Assembly (NCBI GenBank): GCA_963277665.1
Contig: OY728153.1
Location: 267,752,250 to 267,816,249 of the forward strand
DNA: 64,000 bases
Source of the DNA: Viscum album
Taxonomy: Eukaryota; Streptophyta; Magnoliopsida; Santalales; Viscaceae
Direction of reading: 5' to 3'
Shown here: positions 24,421-36,310 of the stretch, piece after piece
How positions within the stretch are numbered: position 1 is the stretch's first letter
How the letters are laid out: each line of letters starts with the position of its first letter
Program-made: the position numbers and the translations under genes
Notes under the pieces: generated by a model
Database searches by the model: none
Told to the model about the DNA's origin: nothing
Seen by the model: the letters and a program-made list of their open reading frames with translations, nothing else

Positions 24421-25108
24421 CATATAATGCCATAGTTTATTCAATCATAAATATAACATCTTTTTAGATGAATATTTATGAAAATTCATAAACAATAACC
24501 CAAGGACCATAAATGTTTATATTCATTGGAGACTGGAAAAAAATATTCATATTTCATGAATGATATTCAATAACTCCCACAAAAATCCTCTCACATAATT
24601 TTACACTTTGGGATACCCAACGTAAACCATTCTTCATAATCCATTGAAGGAATCACATGAAACAATGACCTGAAATGCTCAGTATGTGTAACCATATGAG
24701 ATATCAAAACATGGTAATATGAATGAGTAAGCTAAGAATAATGGTATGTTACCATGAACATAACTTACAAATTTCATACCCAAAATGTTATATATCATAA
24801 ACATGAGAGATTTAGTAATACTTTATCATTTCATAAAACATTTCAGGAAAGAGATTAAATTAATCATAAATCAGTTGTCATAAAAGTATGACACCATCAT
24901 AAATATAGAAAACATCACATGTAATGATTAAATACTAATAACATTAAAATAGTAGATTATGAAATATAAAATATTTCCCATTGTGCATTAGGATGTACCA
25001 GTTTCCCATAGTGGAAAATAAATAACATGTTTCCCATAGTGGAACATGACCATTGACCTATTTCCTATGATTATCTCTTGAGATAAAAATCTTCACCCAC
25101 TTCATTGG

Positions 25109-25127
25109 ATATATATATATATATATA
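25109..25127. repeat. (AT)n microsatellite in LTR
   Basis: A run of about nine AT dinucleotides lies inside the shared E3/E4 LTR. The matching position of the other LTR (about 31790) lacks it, so it expanded after insertion. Confidence 0.85.
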
Positions 25128-26639
25128 GTTCCCCAATCTTTTAATTAATATCTTATTTATGTGTTATAGAATATCATTAAAATTTCATCATATCATCACA
25201 TTAGGAATCACATATTGAAAAATGGTTTCATAAGAATTTAATCGATTCACTATAGAATAACCAATAAAAAATAATTGGGATTCCTAAACATTTAATGAGC
25301 ATAAACATTATCCAGAAGTAGAAATAATAAATATGGTAAAATTGAATATGATGACCATTAAATAATAATGATGATAAAATAATGTCATTTTATGTGGACA
25401 ATAATTTTGAAAGATCACTTGGAATATTTCATGATGAAAACAACCTTTTCCGATTGATTTTTTTAAAAAATAGAAATCATATTCAAAAACATTTTCCTTG
25501 AAAATATGATTAGAAACCAAAAAATAAAACTTTAAAAAACAATTTAAACATTTGATGAGGAAAATAACATTTTCATTTTCTTAATCATTAAAATTTCATA
25601 AAATATTATGCAAATAATATTATTTTACAATAATCCTTGAAACCCATAATAAATGTTTTTATAAAATGAGTTGTTCATGATAGGGTAAAAATCAATTCAT
25701 TTTATAAAATTTAAAACAAATGTTCAGTTTACATTTTTTGTAAAATTCAAAATAATGACTTTTAAGAAATGATAAGAAAAATCATTTATTTAATTTTTTG
25801 AAATATAAAACCCGGGATGAAATGAATTAAAAAAATATTATGATATTTTTAAAGACATTTTAAAATATAATTTTTATTAACATGTTCATAGAAAAAAATA
25901 AATTTTCGATTAAGATCATAAACAAAATTTGATTTTCATAATAAAATTATTTTTAAATATAGAGTACATAAAAAAAGAAAATGAGTGGAAATATGTAGTA
26001 TCATGATATAATAATGTTATAATCAAATTACATTGAATATTGAGATGTAAATCATAATATTTCATCACTATAAGCATCAATAAAAACAATCCAGATAAAT
26101 AGTGAGATTGTAATAAAAAACATATACCACATAGTTATGTTTTAAATAATAGGCCCCATTAAAGTATAAAATAAAATCAATAATTTAATCTAATTAAAAC
26201 AACTTTATTCATGATAAAACATTTTAATGGGCCGTATATAAACCTAAAAAAGATACGTTCATAAAATAACTTCTTCCCTAAGAAGAAAAATTTGAAACAA
26301 CAATCCCTTAAATTAAGTGTCAATTTCCATCATAAATATTTGAACCACATATATAATAAATAAAAGAATATTATGAATAATTTTAAAAAAAATACTTTAA
26401 TATATCTTTAAATAACTATTTATTTATGACCTTTTTGTACTGGTTTATTAATTATTCTATGTCAATGTAATGTTTTGAGTATTAACTACATTGTTTTTTG
26501 TATATGTTTTGATTTCTTTGATTTCAGTCCTCTTACATTGATCATGGTCAAATCATATAAAAAATATTAAACTCGATATAAATATCAAAAATATTCATCA
26601 TGTATATATTTAGAGTAATCCATAAAATTGAGATAGAAA

Positions 26640-27115
26640 ATGAAATACACTATTCATGGTCAGAGTATGTTATATGTACGTATGAATTCATTTTCAGTTT
26701 TCACAATAGATGAAATTAAATAAATTTTAAATAATATATTAAATTTAAAAAATAATTTTATTTCATATATTTCACATATATTCATGAAATTTACCCTAAC
26801 TACATTATATTTGATGCATTATTGAAAAATGAATCACATCACTTCATGAGGTAGAAGTCCGTTGTACACTCGAATGATATCATTTTATCCCACATGGATT
26901 ACGGTGTAAGAATATACATGTCATATCATAGTAAAATATGTATATTTATTTTAAAAATATCAGAAATATATATATATTTATTATTTTTTATCATACCCAA
27001 CCATGAGAATTAATGATAGAATATATACCACATCGGTTTGCCATGCTGAAATCCATTATCCACTTGAGCGACATTATTGTTTCCCATTTCCATGAAGAAG
27101 ATATAGATATAGGTC
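26640..27115. repeat. ~190-bp tandem units, 3 copies, in the shared LTR
   Basis: Three diverged units start near 26652, 26838 and 27029. Each has a core of the form tca..aggt.g.agtcc...taca.ttgagtgat...atc..ttccca, clearest in units two and three. The same triplicate occurs in the other LTR at 33330, 33520 and 33698, so the tandem structure is older than the insertion. Confidence 0.65.
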
Positions 27116-28416
27116 ATGAACATTATATAATAACATCTCAATATATGGTCAATAAAAAAACTATTATATTATCCTATTTTAATAATATTTAATTGAGGTG
27201 GAGGGAAAAATAAAATAAAAAATCGTGTTGATGAATGCTCTAACATATTCAGGTAACATCCTTTAGTTTGCATAGAAAGCCTTAATAGGACAGGTTTATG
27301 ATCAATCTAAGGCATCCAGGAAAAGGGAAGGAAAAAATATAATTAATTTATGATGTATTTTTCTAAAACAACATCATTTTAATGTGTGAACAACAGATGA
27401 TAGGGGATGTCGTTTTCTATGTGAGGTGAGTGAAACAATTGTAATTTATTAATAGATAAAGTTACAGCCATATTTTTTAAATGTAAAATAGGTAAAAAAT
27501 GATTTATTATCAATCCTAATAGGTTATATGGGTTAAATATGTCCATATTATTGTTTATGGGAATGTTTCGATGGAATTTTTCCCTTTATCTTATTAGTAT
27601 AATCCTCAGTACACCTATTTTTTCCATAACTGCGAGAATTTTTTTTACATTTTTATAATATATTATAATAAAAAAGTTATTTAACTATATTAGATAATAT
27701 AAAATGTGATGATTACAAATGTGAAGTCATTTTTTTAATTACACTGTCAAAAGTCAAAAAAATTTATTTAAAAATAATTTCCTAGAAAAAAAATAATTTT
27801 TCAAAAATAGAAAAGATTCAACTGTTTTATATCAAAATTAAATATGACAATGATTTCAATTAAATAGATTGGATAAATATAATAATAAATGAACTAATAT
27901 TACTTTTAGACCTTATAAAAAAATTTCATTGAAAATTATAAAAGGAAAATATTATTCTTAATAAAAATAATTAGTTTTCTATACTCCCTACAAAATATAA
28001 AATTTATGGAAAATTATAAAAAATTCAATAGAAGATAATTTTTCCATGTATATTTAAAAATTATTCTTTTTATGAAAACAATTATAAAAAAATTGTAAAC
28101 TAAATTTATTATTTGATCAAAATGTGCGATAAAAACATTTTTTTTTGAAAATTGTACTTTCAAAACAAGTAAATAATTTTCTGATAATGAATTTTTTTTA
28201 TCAATTTTTTTTTATTTTTATAGAACCATTACGCCTAATATTTAATAATTAGTTATTAATAATAATTAAATTAATTTAATTGTATAGGTAATAAATGTTG
28301 TTCTTAAATAATTATATTAATGATATATTGATGTTTGTTAAATAATATATAGATGGAACAGATACATAATTTCTAAACCTTATCAATCCATCAAAATCAA
28401 TGTTAAAAACCGGAAC

Positions 28417-29180
28417 ATTTATCACCATATTCTACTTCTCGATATATTCTTTTTGTGCCTCTTTAATCATCACATTGATTGATGGTTCCCCTATTATATT
28501 AGAATGATAAGATATTTCTCCTTCCTTAATGATATCCTTATCCATCCTTTAAAAATCTAGAAATGTTTGATATTTGGTGGTTCTCCTCATGGATAAGATA
28601 ACATGATAATTTTGATTCAAAGAATCAGTAACATTGTAATATTTTATGGGGTTGTAATGTATTAGGAATTCATAAAAATTATTAGCTCAAACCATCTTCT
28701 CTGGCACAAATATAACTAATTTTATATGAATATATTCATTAAATTTTTTTATTAGTAAATATATCACTCCATTATCTATTAACGTAATGCCTCCACATCG
28801 CAAATGAAACAATTACAATATGTAATCCAAATCACAATAAAGATATTTTTTATCATGAACATTCAATTTTCATGAGGGGTATTCTATAACCATTTCATTC
28901 AATATCAGAACTCATCCCAATCCATTTATGGATGCATAAATGTTAATAAAAAGCTATTATATTCTACAAGGTGTTCTGATTATCGGTGAACATTCAAAAA
29001 ATCACTTCAAATCCATGAAATTAACGTCATTTCATCCATCCAAATAATCATTACCCATTTCTGAGTTATCCTGGTTATTGGATTAGCAATCCATTAAAAA
29101 TTATCCTAAAATTTCCAATAATATCCCACCAAAGTAATACATCTACGAATCCCAGTAACTGATGATTTTATTTTCCAACA
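28417..29180 (-). pseudogene. E4 RNase H remnant and 3' end
   Basis: From about 29150 down to 29050 the minus strand reads GIRRCITLVGYYWKF and WIANPITRITQKW, matching EIRSFLGLVGYYRRFI..FSxIAxPLTxLTRK. Further down, KWIGM-like and FAMWRHYV (about 28780) match the RNase H ending FALKxWRHYLYG. Only about 360 bases lie between this and the LTR, where a ~1.6-kb integrase is expected, so integrase has been deleted. That remainder holds no motif I recognise. Confidence 0.7.
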
Positions 29181-31172
29181 TTAAATAACATTCAAAATTA
29201 AAGGATACACCAAAATACCTTCACATGATATCTTATATCCCAATAATGAAACATTCTTAATCCAAAATTCAAACATAGTAAACATTTTATACATACTTTC
29301 CTTCATAAGGGTCCTCCAAAAAATCAAAAAAATATTATTCATCCTCATCCTCAGTTTTTGAGTATATAAGTATATTATATATAAATACCACCAAAAACTC
29401 ATATAGGTAATATATTATGTATCAATTTACTAAGTAAATTAATATGGAAGGGGAATTTGTTATACCAAATGAAATAACTATAAATTCATAGTGTCATTCC
29501 TTCTATGGAAGGATGTCTGATAATTAATCAGTTTTGAAGATTAACTAATAGTACCTAAATCAATGATAAATCATTAAAAATTATAAATATGCTCATATTT
29601 AATCAATAAAATCATTAATATGAGGTAGATGATAATTGTTTTTCTTATTGATCATATTATATTCTAGATAATCAATGTAAATCCACATTAAACCATATTA
29701 ATTTTTAATAAAGAGAACATGTTCTTGGGATTTTCTCATCCATTACACATTTAGAGAACATTCTAGTTCCATGCATGTGATTCTACTGATTATTCATCCC
29801 ATATTTCTATCCTAGATATGGATTAAAATTCACTCTACCATTTTATTTATTAAATTTTTTATGAGACTCGAGATTCCTTTTCATATAGAATCGATGGAAA
29901 TTTTGGGAATATATAATTTCAATTACTTCCATGGGTGAAAAATGAATGATTTATTCATATCTAATAATATCTATTATATCCAATGTCTTTAAACGAGTTG
30001 GGTTTATGATAAAAACTAATCATTCAATATTTTTTTATATATTGATGATTAAAATATATTTTTACCATGGAAGCCTGATAAAATTAGCTTCATAAGTATG
30101 AATATATTCACCAAAAATCCTCTTAAGCACAATGAATTCCTTCTACATTGTTATACATATATTATTTTGGATGTTCATATATAAAATATCCTCATAAGAT
30201 CATATTATTCCCAATATTCAATTTTATATTCCTAACACATTTTATTAATAAGTTTTTAAGGTTGATTTTCTTCACCTTCCAAATGATAATTAAGTAAGAC
30301 CCCATTTTCATGTTTCAGGAACTAGATAATAGAAAATATATTTTCAATGGTGCTTAACCATCCCTCAACTACTAGTGGATTTGTAGACCCACTAAAATAT
30401 AGTGGATGTTGACTCATGAAGCATTCAATAAAACATTGTTCTCTACTTTAGCATGGTTCATATTTTTAGAATATTATACCAGTATGGAAAAACGGATTTT
30501 TCATCCCAGATCCCAATATGTAAGGTTTCTCTAGTTTAAAATCTAGATACTTTCAATAAATTTAATTATTAAAAAGTTTTATTGGGTTCCATCCATGACA
30601 AAAACCAAAATTCATAATGTCAGCAACCCTAATCATAGTGTAAAAAACATATTCAGGAAAAATCATTTATATTATTTCTATATCAGTATGAATTATGTTT
30701 AATCAATGAATCCTTGTCTCTATCCAGTTCTACTCATAATCATCTTATATTCAAATTCTACCTAATAGTTAATAATGAAAATGTTTATTAACCATGGTAT
30801 ATCCCCTAGGATGATCAATCTAAGAGTGAAACAAGTCTCATTTTTATTCCCCATGTAAAAATAATATCAACATTAATGCCCCTTTCTCAGAATAATTACA
30901 CCTAGGTAAATCTATATTATTATAATATCGACTTATAGAATACCAAAATTGAAAAATTTTCTTTGAAAACTGAAAAATCTCTTTCATACAAAAAAATTAT
31001 GATGTTCCTATGCACATTGATTTATCCCTAAGGTATTTAATATTATTTTCTAAATCTAATTATTCAAATATTGAATAATCATTTTCCTTGGTACTAACTA
31101 CAATGGACAATGATTTTCTAAAATAAATATCTCATATTTTTATACTAATATTCAATAATATTCATAATCACA
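29181..31172 (-). pseudogene. E4 reverse transcriptase remnant and unreadable upstream part
   Basis: The minus strand reads CxxIDYLEYNMINKKN and NYHLPHINDFID (about 29690 to 29610), then in one frame HYEFIVISFGITNSPS and, after one stop, EFLVVFIYNILIYSK (29400 to about 29356). The family motif is FVVVFIDDILIYSK, so the two catalytic aspartates at 29374-29379 are Y and N. A frameshift follows, after which the 73-codon frame continues FEFWIKNVSLLGYKIS and CEGILVYP (family CEFWLxxVSFLGHxISxEGIxVDP). Above about 29950 no protease or gag motif is readable. Confidence 0.85.
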
Positions 31173-31185
31173 GCCCTGAATACCT
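31173..31185 (-). other. Decayed primer binding site of E4
   Basis: The plus strand gccctgaatacct aligns with ttctgatacca at 24411-24420, and the flanking tatactaata...ttgaataa/ttcataat bases match too. It marks the inner edge of the LTR at 31186-35133. Confidence 0.6.
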
Positions 31186-34100
31186 TAATATTTTAGTTGT
31201 ATTGGATTCTAGAAACACAATAATTATATTTCATGAAAGATATTCAACATGTCCCAAAAATATCTTTACATATAAAACACATCTTAGGTATACAACACCT
31301 AAAACATTATTCATAACCAACTGATGGATACATAAAAAAGAATGATATTGTGTGCTCTATAAAGGTAAACATAACATATATTAATATATGTTAATTTGAA
31401 AATATTGGATAATCATAAGTTTTTGTGGTCATTAACGAACATATTATTTTCATACCAAACCAATCATATTATAGAAACATGATCCATATCATAAAACATT
31501 TTTTATTTCCAAAAGATTTACCATAAGAGTGAGAAATATTTATAACTAAATCATAAACTATATGATCAGTCAATAAAATTGAGTCACCATAATTAATATA
31601 TAAAACCAATTCACATTTCAATGATAACAACCATGATTAAAAAATATAGGTTTAGGAATTATAACTAGTTTCCCATTATTGATCCAGATGCACCTATTTC
31701 CCATAATGGATCTGGACACACCATGTTCCCATAGTGGATACATGTTATTGAATTATATCTCATTTTTATATCATTAAATATAAATCTTTACTAAATGAAT
31801 TAGAGTGTGATATTGGTTCCACCCCTCTGATAATGAAAACCATAATTACATATTCCACAGTATCCTAAAACATGATCTTATCATCACATCATTACTCATG
31901 TAATGAAAGAAAATTTCATAAACATTTAATCAATTCACCATAATATAACCCATAAAAAATAAATGGGGTTTTTATAAATTGAATAAACATAAACATTAAT
32001 AATTTATTGAAAAAACAATTATGGTATCATTAATTCATATTTCTAGTAAATAATAATTAATAATAGATGATTTCAACAAATATGGAAAATGATTTTCGAA
32101 GAACACATTAAATATTTCTTGAGGAAAATATCCATTATAATTTTAGAAGAACGTTCTAAAATATTTAAAATTATCAACATCATTTTAATTGAAAATAACC
32201 TTTGAAAATAGTAAAAGAATAATAGAAGAAATATACCAAACATTCTTGAGGGAAATATTAATTTCATTTTGAAAATAACTATAATAAAAAAATATTTTGG
32301 AATTAAATTTCCTTAAATGTAAAATTTGAATCATACAATTGAATATTTAAAATAATGAGTTTTTCATTGTGATGAAAAAATACTTCCATGTCGTATAGAA
32401 TAAAATTAAAATTACATCTATATTTTTAGAAAATGTAAATGGTTTCTAATTAAGAAATTGGAAAAATATTCCTTTAAAAATAATATATAATTAAAACTAA
32501 GGAATAAATGACTTCAAAAATCTTATAAGATTATTTAAAACATGTTGATTTTTTTAAAAACATTTATTTGGATGAAAAATCATTTTTGAATGAAGGGAAA
32601 AATAAAATCAATTTTTCTTAAACAATACATTAAAAATGTGGATTAGAAAAATAGAGGATCAACAAGGGAGGGAATGTATTCTCAAGAAATTTCCAAAGTA
32701 TAGTAAAACTATGGATTTTAGTAAGAGATGGAACAAATGGTTTCATTATCAAATCTCAATCATTAACAATAATGATAAACATTGTAATTGTAACATCAAT
32801 CATTTACAACTATATTATATTTTCAGTCATAAGAAAAATTAAAATAACATCAAAGGAAAATTTTAATATTATGAATAGAGTTAGTTTCACTATATAACAT
32901 GTACAATAGTATGTATATAAAAATCCTAATATTATATTTGTTGATATCAAAACTTATGTCCCAAATAATGCTAATTGACACAAAACCATAAGTCTAAACA
33001 ACTTTTGTACATAATAGAACCTCTAATATAATTAAATTAATATTATTATCAATATTTTATAGAACTATAATTATATATTTCTTACCATTTATTATTTATA
33101 TATGACCTTTTATTTCATGTCGATTAACTATTTCATGTTATAATATTGCTTTAAATAAAAATATTATTTTTTTCAAAAATGATTTGAATTGATATATATA
33201 GTCCACATACTTTGATCATTTTAAAATAATAAAAAAATGTAAATAATAATATGATTATAATACATCTTTATTATATATTTATTTACTCAACTCTATAGAA
33301 TATAGTGATAGAAAATGAAACAAACTGTTCATTGAGATGGTAGGTCGTACTCACGCATTAATGATCTTTCCTTTTTTTCGGATAGATGAAATCAAAGACA
33401 GTTAATTAATATAATACCATAATAAAATAATTCAATTTTCATGTATTAGAAATATATAATTTAAATTTACCCTCGTACAATTCCATGAAAATTTTCATTT
33501 AAAAACAAATCTGACATTTTCACGAGGCAACAGTTTTCTATACACATGAGTGATGTTATCGTATCCCTTTGGGAATGAAATGTAAGAAAGTATATTTTAT
33601 ATAATATTTCTAGAATATATTTATCATAAAAATATCATATATATTAATTATAATATTCATAAAACCCATCCTATAGACTATTTGATGGCAATCATATCAC
33701 ATCGGTTCGTAAGGCGACAGTCCTCCATACACATGAGCAAATTTATCATTTCCCATTTGATGGAAGAAGATACATATGTAGGTCATTATAATAGAATAAT
33801 AAAATATAAGTATATGTATGATTATTATTTCATTATATTTTCAAGGATTAAAAATAATATTTTCAGATGTGTAGGAATAAATACAATAATTTTTTTTATG
33901 AACACGAATTCATATATAGGAAACCACGATGGGATTGCCCGAGAAGACATCATAGGATAGATTTATGATAAAAAATAAGTGTTTTAAAATGTTATTAGGG
34001 CTATAAAAAATGAATGTGGGAATTTATTTATAGAAATAATGGATTTAGAAGTGTGAAGTAGAGAGAAGAGGGGATGTACTATTATAATTGAGGTGAGTGC

Positions 34101-35133
34101 TACACTTTTATGTTTTGAAATGAAAAAGGTATACCCACATTTTTCTCATTATAAAAGGTACTTAAATGGTTCATTAATAATATTTATAGGTTATAATGTT
34201 TAATTATATAGATGAAACGTGTTTTGTATATGTTTCTAGGTAATTTTACACCATATCATTTATGTTAAAACTAAGTAACCCCATTTAGACAATAACAACA
34301 ATAAAAATGTTTTTTTATTGTTACTATTCAATATGGTATATTATATAAAGATATTAGATAACGTAAATTATTATAATACACAATATGGGATCCATAATTG
34401 GAAATTGCATTCATATTAATGGAAACTTTTAATTTAAAATTAATCTCATAGACATGTCGACGATGCATTTTTATGAAAGGGAAAAGTTTGAAAGGATAAA
34501 AATGTTTTTATCAAAATTTAATATTAAAATGATTCCAATTTCCCTAATTCAATAATTATAAAAATAATTGATCAACTTCTATTTCTAAAAGAATATTAAA
34601 ATAATTTATTTTTCATTAAAATATGCAAATAAAAAAATCTTAATAAAACCAGAATTTTTCAATATTCATTAAAATAATTAGCATTCTAGAAAATGATAAA
34701 AAATAAAATCCAAGATAATATCAATAGGTAGATTTAATGAATTAATATAATTTTTTATGAAAAATTCATAAAAATTGTATAAATTAATTTTAATTTATTT
34801 TTTAGTAAATTAAATAAAATATTTTTTCAAAAAAACATTATTTTTGAAATGTTTATCGTTTTTACTAATAAAATATATTATTTTTATCATGATTATTTCT
34901 TTTCATTGAACCATTATTAATAAAATTTAAAAATTCTTTATTATGATTAATATAAAAATGTTAATAATCTACATTATAGTGGTATTTTTTAAACTATAAT
35001 TTTAATAATATATCGTTGTTAAAAAATGGTGTAGCATGTAATGAAATATAAACATAGATTTGTGTATGATTCAAGATATTACAAGAATTATTTATTTAAT
35101 AAGTAATAATTTATAAAAACTTTTGATGTTACA
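31186..35133 (-). repeat. E4 5' LTR (about 3.9 kb)
   Basis: This is the partner of 24421-28416. Its outer end (…ttgatgttaca, 35133) matches the LTR edge at 1-299. It contains the ~28-base triplicate (31670-31740) and three ~190-base units (33330-33780). Plus-strand frames at 32636-32842 and 33682-33960 and the minus frame at 32073-32267 lie inside the LTR and look like chance; the 33682 frame overlaps the third repeat unit. Confidence 0.8.
33330..33785. repeat. ~190-bp tandem units, 3 copies, in E4 5' LTR
   Basis: Units near 33330, 33520 and 33698. Units two and three share gaggc.acagt..tc.atacacatgag and a tcccattt/tccctttgg..gaa ending. They correspond one-to-one with the units in the shared LTR. 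They lie in the first half of the LTR in transcription sense, where enhancer-like repeats often occur in plant LTRs; that function is inference. Confidence 0.68.
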
Positions 35134-36292
35134 ATAATGATTAAATCTATAAGGGGAAAAGGGAATAATTTATATGGTGGAGAAGTGTTTAATGTTTTCA
35201 GAATGGTCAATTGTATTTTGGGGGTAAATATTTGATATATAGGGAGAAAATTATCCAAAAGTAGTAGGAAAAATCATTCTAAATGATTTTTTTTTCAAAA
35301 GAATAAAGGGATATAAATTCATGGTAGAAACATATTTTTTATGGATATTGATATGTATAAAAAATTTATTATTTCCTTATTCATCTTACCTCATTTTTAT
35401 TTACATACAAATTATTCTTTACTAAATTATGTTTTCTTAAATTATTGTTTTCTATCTACAAATGGGAGATTTATATGAATCAATATTTTTAATTTAACAT
35501 AAAAAAATCTAAATAAGATTCTATCTATTTTTTGAGTGTTTCTATGTTTTTGTATTTACAAATAATTCTAGAGAAAAAGTTAACCATTTAAAATAATCCA
35601 TTTGAGAATAAATGATCTATTAAAATACCCTCATAGGGAAACAAATTGCCTACAAGGTGGAGGACTTTCGGCTAGCTGGTACAGTTGATAGATACTCATG
35701 TAGTCAAGCCCTAATTCTAGCTAGTAGAACTCACCAGCTACCTGATGGGACCTATAGCATTTTTAGAAGCTACATACATTACACCAGTTATCCAAATATA
35801 TTTGGTGGAAATCATAAAGAATTAAAGGATTTATAATAGTAATTGTGCCTTGATTTCATCCCTTCAAATCCTTAACTCAACTCATTACTGGTTTCTCACA
35901 ATAAAATACACCCCCAACTCATATGAATTCTATAAATAGGAATCAATTTCGATTTGGGTCTCAATTTTAAATATCTAAGATATCTACATGGAACTAAAAG
36001 ATTCATGATTGAACCCTAATATTATTTTTAATGGGTTATCTTGGAAATCATACATTTCTCCTATGGAAGTTGATATTCAGTTGTTGAAATCCAATTTATT
36101 TATCATTTTCCCATTGGTCAATTTTTTATCATTCTTTAAATTATAACATATCTTCTTATACCTACCCTATCTCTCTCTATTTATATTTTATATTATGAAA
36201 AATAATGTTAAATAGGTTATTACATTATTTTGGTATTGTAAAAAAAATACATTTATCCTCATTATTTTATACTTTAGGGGATCACTGCCATT
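35134..36292. other. Flank beyond E4, with a GC-richer promoter-like block
   Basis: The first ~450 bases are plain AT-rich DNA. From about 35640 to 36000 base composition is richer in G and C than the surroundings, and tataaatagg occurs at 35931-35940, a good plant TATA box on the plus strand. No open frame follows. It may be the promoter part of an unrecognised LTR, but I could not find its partner. Confidence 0.4.
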
Positions 36293-36310
36293 AAAGTGGG
36301 GGAGGGGGTG
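36293..36310 (+). other. Polypurine tract-like sequence
   Basis: aaagtgggggagggggtg is followed by tgtagctc. The sequence and the context (gccatt before it) resemble the polypurine tracts of plant LTR elements and the tract at 60869. If real, a plus-strand 3' LTR starts at about 36309. No pol remnant could be read upstream. Confidence 0.45.

Larger units (their letters stand above)
24421..28416 (-). repeat. Shared LTR of E3 and E4 (about 4.0 kb)
   Basis: This aligns along its length with 31186-35133. Shared blocks include catatttcatgaa.gatattcaa (24548 and 31220), a ~28-base triplicate containing tttcccatagtgga (about 25000-25070 and 31670-31740), three ~190-base units (26640-27110 and 33320-33780), and ggggatgt...gaggtgagtg (27405 and 34070). 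The left side abuts a primer binding site (5' LTR of E3). The right side abuts a decayed polypurine tract (3' LTR of E4). The 70-codon minus frame at 25308-25520 lies inside and is not a gene. Confidence 0.82.
24421..35133 (-). mobile_element. E4: internally deleted Ty3/gypsy element in tandem with E3
   Basis: The minus-strand order is 5' LTR (35133 to 31186), primer binding site (31185), shortened interior (31172 to 28417) and 3' LTR (28416 to 24421). The interior is about 2.8 kb against about 5.1 kb for E3. Reverse transcriptase and RNase H are readable, but integrase is missing and there is too little room for full gag and protease. The 3' LTR is shared with E3. A shared middle LTR is the usual product of recombination between LTRs of related elements, or of two-element tandem insertion. 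Confidence 0.78.

Noticed and set aside
33682..33960. 92-codon plus-strand frame
   Set aside because: It is inside the E4 LTR and overlaps a tandem repeat unit; the corresponding part of the other LTR is not open.
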